Positions 1-9,815 of a stretch of DNA of 64,000 bases are shown one piece after another; the stretch's first letter is position 1, and each line of letters starts with the position of its first letter. The DNA comes from Candidatus Competibacteraceae bacterium (lineage in GTDB: Bacteria; Pseudomonadota; Gammaproteobacteria; Competibacterales; Competibacteraceae): NCBI GenBank assembly GCA_003989085.1, contig RXIV01000010.1, positions 1 through 64,000 of the forward strand, given 5' to 3'. The notes under the pieces were generated by a model. That model searched no databases. It was not told the DNA's origin and worked only from the letters and a program-made list of their open reading frames with translations. The position numbers and the translations under genes were made by a program.

Positions 1-2233
<2,233 letters not shown>

Positions 2234-2250
2234 GACGGAGTCCTCGAAAC

Positions 2251-2721
2251 TTACCAGCGATAGTGAGCGAAAGCCTTATTGGCCTCCGCCATGCGATGTA
2301 CATCTTCACGCTTTTTGACAGCTGCGCCGCGACTTTCAGCGGCGTCCATCAATTCACCGGCGAGGCGGCGGGCCATGGATTTTTCGCCGCGCTTACGAGA
2401 GGCGTCGATAATCCAGCGCATGGCCAAGGTATTACGGCGCACCGATCGCACTTCAATCGGCACTTGATAGGTCGCGCCGCCAACTCGGCGGGACTTGACT
2501 TCCACGACCGGACGGACGTTATCCAGCGCCTGATCCAGCAGGCTCATCGGGTCATCCTTACCCTTCTCGGTCATTGCGTCGAGCGCGCCGTAGACGATTT
2601 TCTCGGCTATCGACTTCTTGCCGCGCTCCATGACCATGTTAACGAATTTGGCGAGCATCAGGCTCCCGTGCTTGGGATCAGGAAGGATGACGCGCTTGGG
2701 AACTTCTCTTCTTCTCGGCAT
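2251..2721 (-). CDS. rpsG: 30S ribosomal protein S7
   Basis: 156 residues, starting [11 protein letters not shown]7 is a primary 16S rRNA binder that nucleates assembly of the 30S head and lines the E site. The full-length family sequence is recognisable, including [20 protein letters not shown] and the C-terminal [13 protein letters not shown]. The ATG has GAGGCGGTT just upstream. It is second in the str operon between rpsL and fusA. In E. coli S7 represses this operon by binding the rpsL-rpsG spacer; the spacer here is only 36 bases, so whether that control is retained cannot be judged by eye. Confidence 0.98.
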   Translation of the reverse strand: MPRRREVPKRVILPDPKHGSLMLAKFVNMVMERGKKSIAEKIVYGALDAMTEKGKDDPMSLLDQALDNVRPVVEVKSRRVGGATYQVPIEVRSVRRNTLAMRWIIDASRKRGEKSMARRLAGELMDAAESRGAAVKKREDVHRMAEANKAFAHYRW

Positions 2722-2757
2722 AACCGCCTCAATCTCTTGGAAGCTGACGCAAAAAAC

Positions 2758-3132
2758 TCAGGATTTTGGCCGCTTGGCGCCGTACTTGGAGCGCGACTGC
2801 CGGCGCTTGGTCACACCGGAAGTGTCCAGGCTACCGCGCACGATGTGATAGCGGACGCCGGGCAAGTCCTTGACGCGACCGCCACGGATCAGCACCACTG
2901 AGTGTTCTTGCAGGTTGTGGCCTTCACCGCCGATATAGCTGGTCACTTCCTGGCCGTTAGTCAGGCGCACGCGCGCCACTTTACGAAGCGCGGAATTAGG
3001 CTTTTTCGGCGTCGTGGTGTAAACGCGAGTGCAGACGCCGCGCTTCTGCGGGCAGCTTTCCAGCGCCGGCACGTTGCTCTTGGCTTTCTTGCTGACGCGC
3101 GGCTTACGCACCAACTGGTTAATTGTGGCCAT
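2758..3132 (-). CDS. rpsL: 30S ribosomal protein S12
   Basis: 124 residues, [20 protein letters not shown] at the N-terminus and [10 protein letters not shown] at the C-terminus, matching S12 over its full length. S12 sits at the decoding centre and influences accuracy. The two loops where streptomycin-resistance substitutions occur read [11 protein letters not shown] and [11 protein letters not shown], so both canonical lysines are present and the allele looks streptomycin-sensitive. It is the first gene of the str operon, preceded by a roughly 97-base leader and a near-consensus promoter at 3237-3265. Confidence 0.98.
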   Translation of the reverse strand: MATINQLVRKPRVSKKAKSNVPALESCPQKRGVCTRVYTTTPKKPNSALRKVARVRLTNGQEVTSYIGGEGHNLQEHSVVLIRGGRVKDLPGVRYHIVRGSLDTSGVTKRRQSRSKYGAKRPKS

Positions 3133-3236
3133 GCCCCCTGCTCCAAAAAATAATGCGCCGTAATGGCGTCAAAGGCCTGCTGAATCGGGTAGCGAACCGG
3201 ATGTTGATGAAATGTCCCGGTTTGCAAAGAGGCGGA

Positions 3237-3265
3237 ACTATAGGCAGGCACACCATTGATGTCAA
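3237..3265 (-). promoter_or_regulatory. Sigma70-type promoter of the str operon
   Basis: On the minus strand TTGACA (3265-3260) is followed by exactly 17 bases and TATAGT (3242-3237). This is one mismatch from the sigma70 consensus with ideal spacing. Transcription would start near 3230, giving a leader of about 97 bases before rpsL. It indicates that the str operon is transcribed on its own here and does not depend on the GTPase genes upstream. Confidence 0.85.
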
Positions 3266-3320
3266 GTTGATTGATGTTAAGCCTAACGCCGGATAGTCCG
3301 ATGCGGATCAACAGTCGCGG

Positions 3321-4622
3321 TTAAAACAGCGGCTTCAATCGGGCCAGAATATCCTCTCGGGCCTGGGCCAGCAGCGATTCCCGATCCAGGCTATCGAGAA
3401 TGTCCTGCACCGCCCTCTTCGGCCCACCCTCGCCCCACGACTTGCCTTGGGCAAAATACTGCTCGGCGGCTTTGCCCACGACATAGGTGCCGTACCAGGC
3501 AACTGCGCCCTGCGCCCCGGCAGTCACCACTGTAGACAGTCCCAGGCTGATGCCCTTGAGCGCCGCCGCCGCCAGGTTCATCGCCCATACCGTTCCCATC
3601 AGGAAGGCCAGCTGGATCGAGATGGTCTTGAGTAGCGAGCCAGCTTCGCTGCGACTGATCGGTAGCCCGTAGACCCGGCTGAGATGGATGATCATGGCCG
3701 CATCGGTGGCGACAGCAGCCAGAATGTCGGCAATGGGGATCGGGTTCAGCGCCACCGCGATCCCTTTGGCCAGGCAGTATTTCCGCACTACGCTATCCGC
3801 CAGGTCACGGCGAATCACGATGATCTCGCGGCTCAACCGATCAGAGAACCGCCCCGCGAACAAGCCGGCGTTGATCGCAGCCATTGTCTTACCCTCAGCC
3901 TTGAGGATATCCCAGATCCGCTCGCGCAAGGCGTTCACATCCGGCGGCGGACAGCGCCTGGTTTCCGTTTCATTGCCCTCGGCGTCCACCAGAATCACGA
4001 TACGTTCCGCCGGATGGGCCGCAACGGTGACAATATCCTGCGACTGGATCAATCCGGTCGTGCGCCGGCACAAGGTATCCAGCAACAGGTCGCGCTCGGC
4101 GCGGCTATAACGGTCGATCTTGTTCAGCACCAACAATAACCGTTGCGCGGCGACCTTCACCTGTCGCAAGGCCCGCAACTCGCTATCCGTCAGATCGCCA
4201 TCCACCACGAACAGGACCAGATCGCTGCGGCCCGCCACATCATGCGCTAATTGCTCCCGCACCTCACCAGCGACTTCGTTGATGCCGGGCGTGTCAATCA
4301 GGAACACACCGCCGGCATCGTATTCCTGCCAGCGAGCATGGGCGGCGTGGGTTGTTTCGCCATGTAACGGGCTGGTGGAAAAGCGGGTCTCGCCGAGCAG
4401 GGCATTCAGCAACGCCGACTTGCCGACGCTGACCCGTCCGAACACAGCGATATGAATATGCCCATGCTCGATTTTTTCCAACAGCAGTTGCAATTGCCGG
4501 TAATCGTCGGCCAGCGCTGCCCGCACCGGTGGCGGCACCCGTTGATCATCGAGCAACTCACGCAGGCTGTCGCAGGCTAATGCCAAGTGTGTATCGCCGC
4601 TAACCGGGCGCGGCTCCGGCAT
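3321..4622 (-). CDS. Era-like GTPase with C-terminal hydrophobic DUF697-type domain
   Basis: 433 residues from the ATG at 4622. The G domain has GRVSVGKS (62-69, G1), DTPG (110-113, G3) and NKID (167-170, G4). The C-terminal half is rich in hydrophobic helices (NPIPIADILAAVATDAAMI and a long Ala/Gly/Leu stretch), as in DUF697-type GTPases that associate with membranes. The cellular role of this family is not established, so I assign none. The ATG at 4622 is chosen because AGGACGGAGACC precedes it and it overlaps the upstream GTPase gene by only 23 bases; a GTG at 4691 would add 23 residues and a 92-base overlap. It is probably co-transcribed with the next GTPase and 188 bases upstream of rpsL. 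Confidence 0.8.
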   Translation of the reverse strand: MPEPRPVSGDTHLALACDSLRELLDDQRVPPPVRAALADDYRQLQLLLEKIEHGHIHIAVFGRVSVGKSALLNALLGETRFSTSPLHGETTHAAHARWQEYDAGGVFLIDTPGINEVAGEVREQLAHDVAGRSDLVLFVVDGDLTDSELRALRQVKVAAQRLLLVLNKIDRYSRAERDLLLDTLCRRTTGLIQSQDIVTVAAHPAERIVILVDAEGNETETRRCPPPDVNALRERIWDILKAEGKTMAAINAGLFAGRFSDRLSREIIVIRRDLADSVVRKYCLAKGIAVALNPIPIADILAAVATDAAMIIHLSRVYGLPISRSEAGSLLKTISIQLAFLMGTVWAMNLAAAALKGISLGLSTVVTAGAQGAVAWYGTYVVGKAAEQYFAQGKSWGEGGPKRAVQDILDSLDRESLLAQAREDILARLKPLF

Positions 4623-6150
4623 GGTCTCCGTCCTGCTGCCGGCTCCAAACCAGTTGGGCCAGGCGTTTTGCACGCGCTTCCAGATCTTCACTCAGATTAT
4701 CCTCGAACATCCGCAGGGCGGGACCGTTCGCCAGTTCGCCACGACTATCCAGGGATCGGGCCACGGCTTTCCCCAGACTCTCGAATATCAGGCCGTAGAC
4801 CACGGCGTGCATCATCCCACCCACCACGGTGCCGATACCGGGAAAAGCCTTGAAGATGTTACCGACCAGCGCCAGCAGCAGGTTCATATTGCGCTTGATC
4901 TGGTTACCCGCCAGATCGAGGAATCGCTGCATATCCACTTCCCGGGCTGGAGCCTCATACAACGCGCACAGCTCCTTAATCAGGTTAAAGCCCAGATAGC
5001 CTTGAATCAGGATGTCAGTGCCCGGACTGACCGCCGCCAGCGCCCCGAACACCGCCTTACGGGAGTAACTCTGGACAATGGCATCAGCCTTCTCATGGCG
5101 GTGCTGGGCGACCGCTGCATCCAGTTTTTGCTGGGCCAGCACGAACACCGCCGTATCGCGCAGCGCATCCAACACCTGCTGGTCGTTGTCGAGATAGCGC
5201 TGCAAGGTCCGACGCAGTTCCTCGACCCGAGGCTGCCGCTCGCGCCGGGTGGTTTCCTCGCGGCCATCGTGATAAATGCGAGTCACTTCCTCGAAACCAC
5301 CGCATTGCACTGGCGCGACTTCGAGCTGTTCACCAATCCGTTCGGCTAGTCGTTCCCGCACCAGATTCAGTTCCCGGTCGGTGTAACGGTCCATCTTGTT
5401 CAGCGCCACGATCAGCGGACAACCCAGATCGATCAGGGTCCGCAGCGCCGCATATTGATCGCGGGTCAGATCGCCCTCGCAGACGTAGAGGACCACATGG
5501 GCACGCAACGCCTCATCGCGAGCCAGCTGATCGAGGCTACCGTCGGCCTCGTTCAACCCGGGCAAGTCGGCCAGAATCAATCGGTCGCCGGCAGAACTGG
5601 TCCAAGTGTAATAGTTGACCTCGCGGGTGGTGCCGCCGCGCACATCCACGGCAATCTCGGTTCCCGGCAGCAGGGCGCGAATCAGCGATGACTTGCCGGC
5701 GCTGATTTCGCCAAATACCGACACCACAATTTCGCCTGCTGCCCGCCGCCGCTGCAACTCGTCCAGTTCGCGATGAATCAAATCCACCGGCACCCCAGCC
5801 GCGCTGTGACGTTCCAGCCGCTCACGCAAAGTTGCTTCGTCCGGCGGCTTGGCAGGCGCCTTGGAGCGGGATTTGCTAGCGGGTCGGCCCCAGCGCAGCA
5901 CCCGCCAAACCCCATAAGCACCACCCGCGCTCATCCCGGTCAGTAGCAGCAAGTAAATAATCCAGAACGCCGGCCCGCGCTGTTGCAGCCGATCCCAGAC
6001 CGACAAGCCGAGATCGGTGATATACAGCACCAGTACCAGTAAGAATGCCACGCCGACGCTGGCGCCAACCGCCAGTAGCAGGCGGATCGGCAACCAAGCC
6101 TTGGCTGCGGGAGACAGTGGGAGCGGGGGAAGTTTAGGCAGCGACGACAT
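4600..6150 (-). CDS. Membrane-anchored GTPase, DUF697-like, paralogue of its neighbour
   Basis: 516 residues from ATG 6150. Two likely transmembrane helices lie near residues 20-45 and 60-82, followed by a basic linker and a G domain with GEISAGKS (147-154), DLPG (195-198) and NKMD (241-244). The C-terminal part again carries hydrophobic helices (VSPGTDILIQGYLGFNLIKE, LLLALVGNIFKAFPGIGTVV). Overall design matches the downstream GTPase, suggesting an old tandem duplication with divergence. Function is unknown; a role in membrane or envelope dynamics is only inference. Its start overlaps the thioesterase stop by 17 bases and its end overlaps the next GTPase, so the three genes probably form one transcript. 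A frame extending to 6294 lies inside the thioesterase gene and is unlikely. Confidence 0.8.
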   Translation of the reverse strand: MSSLPKLPPLPLSPAAKAWLPIRLLLAVGASVGVAFLLVLVLYITDLGLSVWDRLQQRGPAFWIIYLLLLTGMSAGGAYGVWRVLRWGRPASKSRSKAPAKPPDEATLRERLERHSAAGVPVDLIHRELDELQRRRAAGEIVVSVFGEISAGKSSLIRALLPGTEIAVDVRGGTTREVNYYTWTSSAGDRLILADLPGLNEADGSLDQLARDEALRAHVVLYVCEGDLTRDQYAALRTLIDLGCPLIVALNKMDRYTDRELNLVRERLAERIGEQLEVAPVQCGGFEEVTRIYHDGREETTRRERQPRVEELRRTLQRYLDNDQQVLDALRDTAVFVLAQQKLDAAVAQHRHEKADAIVQSYSRKAVFGALAAVSPGTDILIQGYLGFNLIKELCALYEAPAREVDMQRFLDLAGNQIKRNMNLLLALVGNIFKAFPGIGTVVGGMMHAVVYGLIFESLGKAVARSLDSRGELANGPALRMFEDNLSEDLEARAKRLAQLVWSRQQDGDHAGAAPG

Positions 6151-6574
6151 CGGGCGGGAATAGATCGCGGAACGGTTGCGGCACTTTCTGAACAGCGCGT
6201 TGCTGATAGTCGAAAAAGACGATGCCCGTCTTGGCGCGGGCCACTTCGCGGCCACTGGTTTTTTCGGTGACCCGGTAGACGAAATCGCAGCCATAGCGGT
6301 TGAAATCGGTCACCGCAACCGCCAACACCAGCTGTTCACCAGGGAACGCCTCGGATTTGTAGACGATCACACTGTCCGCCATGATGATCCCGGCTCCACA
6401 AATGTTCAGTTCGCTGAAACCATACTGGGTCAGGAACCGCACCCGCGCTTCATGCAGCAAGCCAAGCAGCGCGTCATTACCCATGTGGCCGCCGTAGTTA
6501 ACGTCGGTGATTCTGACCCGCAACTCGGTGCTGAAAGGAAACTGCTCCGGCAGGTCCAACTTGATTCGCGCCAT
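6134..6574 (-). CDS. Hotdog-fold acyl-CoA thioesterase family protein
   Basis: 146 residues, the length of a single-domain hotdog thioesterase (4HBT family, 4-hydroxybenzoyl-CoA thioesterase type). The N-terminal signature RITDVNYGGHMGNDALLGLL places the conserved acidic residue and the helix start as in the family, and the middle strand reads YRVTEKTSGREVARAKTGIVFF. Such enzymes hydrolyse acyl-CoA thioesters in the cytoplasm; substrate cannot be predicted. The ATG at 6574 is the only good start. It is the first gene of a probable three-gene unit with two GTPases. Confidence 0.85.
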   Translation of the reverse strand: MARIKLDLPEQFPFSTELRVRITDVNYGGHMGNDALLGLLHEARVRFLTQYGFSELNICGAGIIMADSVIVYKSEAFPGEQLVLAVAVTDFNRYGCDFVYRVTEKTSGREVARAKTGIVFFDYQQRAVQKVPQPFRDLFPPDVVAA

Positions 6575-6678
6575 GCGCCGCCTCGATCAATCCAATAGAA
6601 AATTTACTAAATTTAATTAATGTGTTAGCTAAGAAACCGGTAAGAGACCCGGAAACTGCACCGAGGATTGTAAACGAT

Positions 6679-6726
6679 TATCGGGAAAAGCGGCTGTGCA
6701 GCTATCGGGAAAAGCGGCTGTGCAGC
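6679..6726. repeat. 24-bp perfect tandem duplication
   Basis: The 24-base unit at 6679-6702 (starting TATCGGGAAAAGCGG) is repeated without change at 6703-6726. It lies in the 220-base gap between the cytochrome c and thioesterase genes. The identity of the copies suggests a recent event or active homogenisation. Confidence 0.95.
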
Positions 6727-6794
6727 GTCCGGTCATTCCCCACCACTGCCCGCCGGAGCCGGCCCATCACGCCAGGATGTTGCGGGATAGTGAT

Positions 6795-7211
6795 TCAATC
6801 CTTCAGGGTTGCCAAAAACGCGATAATTCTGGCGCGTTCCGCCGCATCGGGCACACCGGCAATGGTTTTCGTGGTGCCGGGCAGAAACTGACCGGGAGCG
6901 ATGAGATAAGCGTTGAGTTCCGGTATGGTCCACACGCCGCCCGCATGAGCTAGCGCCAGCGAGTAGCCATAGCCCCTGGTTCTACCCTTGGGCGCCCCGA
7001 CGATGCCCCACAAATTGGGCGCGACCTTGGTCAGCCCGCCTTTTTCGAGACTGTGACAGACCACGCATTTCCCGGCTGGACTATCCCAACCGGGCGGTTT
7101 GGCGGCATAGCGTTCGCCTTCCGCCACCGGTTTGAGCGCCTGCCATACCCCGCCCAACACCAGCAGAACGACTGCCGCGATCAGTATCGGCCACCGCCAT
7201 TGCCCGTGCAT
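6795..7211 (-). CDS. Membrane-anchored c-type cytochrome, class I-like, lacking a Met ligand
   Basis: 138 residues. An uncleaved-looking N-terminal helix (about 8-24) would anchor it with the heme domain in the periplasm. One heme c motif, CVVCH at 49-53, gives covalent attachment and the proximal histidine. The family pattern continues with APNLWGIVGAPKGR and a C-terminal AAERARIIAFLATLKD helix. Where cytochrome c2-type proteins normally have PGTKM, this one has PGTTKT (111-116). The only methionine in the protein is residue 1, so no Met ligand is available; Lys115 is a candidate. ATG at 7211 with AGGG eight bases upstream. Divergent from the FNR-family gene, which may control it. Confidence 0.85.
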   Translation of the reverse strand: MHGQWRWPILIAAVVLLVLGGVWQALKPVAEGERYAAKPPGWDSPAGKCVVCHSLEKGGLTKVAPNLWGIVGAPKGRTRGYGYSLALAHAGGVWTIPELNAYLIAPGQFLPGTTKTIAGVPDAAERARIIAFLATLKD

Positions 7212-7269
7212 CTTGTAAGCCCTGCCCTGATTTTATTCACTTAATCGAATATTGAACTATATTTTTCCG

Positions 7270-7275
7270 ATTATA
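7270..7275 (-). promoter_or_regulatory. Possible -10 element for the cytochrome c gene
   Basis: A perfect TATAAT is present on the minus strand 59 bases upstream of the cytochrome ATG. No good -35 is found at 16-18 bases. A single ATCAA half-site, as in FNR boxes, lies a few bases upstream (7281-7285 reading GATTC on plus is its neighbour), but the partner half is poor. This would suit an activator-dependent promoter but is weak evidence. Confidence 0.3.
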
Positions 7276-7422
7276 GTCTTGATTCCGAATATGGCTGGAA
7301 TGCTTACCAAAACGGAATTTAAGTCCAATAAAAATAACCTGTCTTTTCATAACACTATAAAAACGCAGCAGGCCCTCATCGCAGACGAGCCTGCAACGAG
7401 GATAACCAAAGGAGATCGGATA

Positions 7423-8157
7423 ATGGCAAAACAACGTGGCCATCTGCGCGGTGCGAGTTGTTTAACCTGTCAACTGCGCCAGTGCAATGAGTGGCGTGTA
7501 CTGAATGAGGAGGAGACCCGGTTGCTTGCCCACCACCGGAAAAGCCGGGACTATCGGGCAGGTGAAAGTATTTTCTCGGTAGGCGAACCCAGTCATGGCG
7601 TCTACTGCATCGTTTCCGGGGCGGTCGCCATCCGCAAGAGCGATGCCGAGGGTAATGTGGTTCCCATCCGGATCTCATACCCCGGCGATATTCTGGGTTA
7701 TCGGAGCCTGTTGCTGAACGCACATCGCCGCTACCACAGCGAGGCGCTTAGTCCCAGCCGACTCTGCTTTATCGACAAACCGACGGTCAAGATGCTGCTG
7801 GATCACAACCCAGCGCTGGGGCAGCAGTTTTTACAGCGCATCGCCAATGATCTGAGCGATGCACACGATCATTTGGTGCGCAACGCCACCTTGTCCAACC
7901 GGGGCAAGTTCGTCCATCTGTTGCTGGCGCTGATGAATCGTCATGGCTGCACGGCGACCGACGGCAGCCGGTTTATGGAATTGCCTCTGTCCCGGCGTGA
8001 TCTCGCCTCAATGATTGGCGCCCGCCATGAAACTCTGTCCCGGATTATTGGCCGACTGGAGGAAGATGGCTTGGCCCGTTTTTCCGGGCGCACGGTCCAC
8101 CTGACCCGGCCCCATTCGCTGCTTCAGGAAGTTCGGCAACCCTCGCCGTTAGATTAA
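7423..8157 (+). CDS. Crp/Fnr-family transcriptional regulator, FNR-like, probable Fe-S sensor
   Basis: 244 residues from ATG 7423, which has AAGGAGATCGGATA just upstream; an open extension back to 7252 has no ribosome site and is not used. An N-terminal cysteine group C13-x2-C16-x4-C21 precedes the cyclic-nucleotide-type beta barrel, and C115 (SRLCFIDKP) aligns with the fourth ligand of E. coli FNR (MVCEIPF). This suggests a [4Fe-4S] oxygen sensor. The C-terminal winged helix has a recognition helix RHETLSRIIGR with E203, S206 and R207, the residues FNR uses to read TTGAT-N4-ATCAA. The last cysteine spacing in the N-terminal group is one shorter than the usual x5. Divergent from the cytochrome c gene. 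Confidence 0.88.
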   Translation: MAKQRGHLRGASCLTCQLRQCNEWRVLNEEETRLLAHHRKSRDYRAGESIFSVGEPSHGVYCIVSGAVAIRKSDAEGNVVPIRISYPGDILGYRSLLLNAHRRYHSEALSPSRLCFIDKPTVKMLLDHNPALGQQFLQRIANDLSDAHDHLVRNATLSNRGKFVHLLLALMNRHGCTATDGSRFMELPLSRRDLASMIGARHETLSRIIGRLEEDGLARFSGRTVHLTRPHSLLQEVRQPSPLD

Positions 8158-8184
8158 ACCAATCGAGCGGGTTGGCCTGAATGC

Positions 8185-9375
8185 TCAACTCGCATCAACC
8201 GCTAGGGAATGGTTGCCGACCAGCCAGCGGTGTGCGCCATAAGCCAGTAGTCCACAACCGGCGATGACCGCCGTCATCGGCAACGCTGACTTGTTACCCA
8301 ACAGTCCGACCGTAGCGCTGGACAGCGTGGCAATCCCAAATTGCAGGGTTCCAATCAATGCTGAAGCGCTGCCGGCCCGCATTCCCTGATGGGCCAACGC
8401 GCTGGCGACTGTGTTCGGCCCGGTGAAGCCCAGCGTCACCAGATAGCCAAACAACGGAATCAGCAATCCCGGCAGACCCCCTCGACCACTCACCGCCATC
8501 ATAACCAGCACCAAGCCGAGGATAACAGTGGCGCGATTAGCCCGGCGCAGGATTGTATCGGCGCTATGGCGCAGCAGCAGGCGGCGGTTGTATTGCGAAC
8601 CGGCGATCAAACCCAGCGCATTCAGCCCAAAGAGCCAGCCGTAGTCTTGCGCGGGTACGCCGTAAAGAGTGATGAACACCTGTGGTGAACCCGTGATATA
8701 AGCGAACATACCCGCCGAAGCAAAACCGCCGCTGAGGGTGTAGCCGAGAAACCGCCGGTCGCGCAGCAACACCCCATAGACCCGCAGAGCAGGGCCGATG
8801 CCGGCGCTGGTGATATTGCCCATTGGGCGGGTTTCCGGCAAATAGCGCCAGACTGCGGTCAACACGATTATCCCAAACAACGCCAGCATTCCAAAAATGG
8901 CCCGCCAACCGGCCAGGGCCAGAACCCATCCGCCGATAAACGGCGCCAGAATCGGCGCCAGGCCCATAATCAACATCAGCAGCGAGTAGATTCGCGCCGA
9001 GGCAGTCGCATCGCAGCGGTCGCGAACAATGGCCCGCGTAATCACCACTCCTGCACAGCCGCCGACCGCCTGCACAAACCGCAGCGCCGTCAGCGCCGTA
9101 ATGTCCGGGGCCAGCGCACAACCGACCGAGGCGGCAATATACAAAACCAGCCCACCGTACAACGGTGGCTTGCGGCCATAACGGTCAGCCAGTGGCCCAT
9201 GCACCGCCTGGCCCAGCGCCAGCCCGATAAAGAAGCTGGATAAGGTGAACTGCACCGCAGACGCCGTCGCGCCAAATTCAGCGGCGATGGTCGGCAGGCT
9301 GGGCAGATACATATCAATCGACATCGGCGCAAAGGCGATCAGCGCGCCGAGCAGCAGCAACCAGGATCGAGGCAA
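8185..9375 (-). CDS. MFS multidrug efflux transporter, Bcr/CflA type
   Basis: 396 residues with about 12 hydrophobic helices. The N-terminus LIAFAPMSIDMYLPSLPTIA is the hallmark of the Bcr/CflA drug:H+ antiporter subfamily, and the loop 2 motif GPLADRYGRKPPLYGG is the MFS motif A. TRAIVRDRCDATASARIYS in helix 4 to loop 4 also fits Bcr. These inner-membrane proteins export drugs or small metabolites such as cysteine or sulphonamides; the substrate here is unknown. The start is TTG at 9375, since no ATG or GTG further upstream is in frame. It is 45 bases downstream of the shortened darP gene and converges with the FNR-family gene. Confidence 0.88.
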   Translation of the reverse strand: MPRSWLLLLGALIAFAPMSIDMYLPSLPTIAAEFGATASAVQFTLSSFFIGLALGQAVHGPLADRYGRKPPLYGGLVLYIAASVGCALAPDITALTALRFVQAVGGCAGVVITRAIVRDRCDATASARIYSLLMLIMGLAPILAPFIGGWVLALAGWRAIFGMLALFGIIVLTAVWRYLPETRPMGNITSAGIGPALRVYGVLLRDRRFLGYTLSGGFASAGMFAYITGSPQVFITLYGVPAQDYGWLFGLNALGLIAGSQYNRRLLLRHSADTILRRANRATVILGLVLVMMAVSGRGGLPGLLIPLFGYLVTLGFTGPNTVASALAHQGMRAGSASALIGTLQFGIATLSSATVGLLGNKSALPMTAVIAGCGLLAYGAHRWLVGNHSLAVDAS

Positions 9376-9420
9376 CGTGGTCAGGGGAAACTCCGGGACA
9401 AGGGACTGGCGCGAGGCCGG

Positions 9421-9732
9421 TTAGTAGCGTGGCGCTTGCATGGTCGCCAGTGCGGTGCGAATTGGCTCCAGCTCCGATTCATCCAACTGGCGCATCAATT
9501 TGCCAATAAACTGCAACTGGCGCTTGCGCCCGCCCCGCTGGGCAATGGTCTGGGCCAGGCGCACCGTCGCTTGCAACTCTTCCGGCAATGGAATCCGCTG
9601 CAACTGCGCCGGGGTCAGTTTCACCAGTTGTTCGCCTAACTCCTGCAAGGCGGTGGCTTCCCGCTTGCGTTGGCTCTTACTGGGCGGCCGTTCGAATTCG
9701 GGTAAATCTTGCTCAGTTTTGTCATCGTTCAT
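9421..9732 (-). CDS. darP: DarP/YjgA (DUF615) ribosome-associated protein, C-terminally truncated
   Basis: 103 residues from ATG 9732 against about 180 for the family. The N-terminal half is clear: PPSKSQRKREATALQELGEQ, IPLPEELQATVRLAQTI and GGRKRQLQFIGKLMRQLDES correspond to E. coli YjgA regions KRDAEELKRLGAE, IPLDADLRAAIELAQRI and [20 protein letters not shown]. It stops at IRTALATMQAPRY, where E. coli continues for about 75 residues that include the RNA-contacting C-terminal helices. Only 45 bases separate the stop from the next gene, so the missing half is not nearby. DarP takes part in late 50S assembly. It could be a pseudogene or a shortened functional form. Confidence 0.75.
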   Translation of the reverse strand: MNDDKTEQDLPEFERPPSKSQRKREATALQELGEQLVKLTPAQLQRIPLPEELQATVRLAQTIAQRGGRKRQLQFIGKLMRQLDESELEPIRTALATMQAPRY

Positions 9733-9815
9733 CCCGGTATTATCCAACACAATTCCTGCGATTCTCGCATTTAGATCACACCAGCCAATCACATCGACTC
9801 AGTAGGGAGCCTTTC

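Noticed and set aside
7281..7296. FNR box between the cytochrome and regulator genes
   Set aside because: Only one half-site matches (TTGAT), and its partner is poor. Its position relative to the -10 does not suit activation.
8166..8200. Hairpin between the FNR-family and Bcr/CflA genes
   Set aside because: The stem is imperfect and no T-tract follows on either strand.
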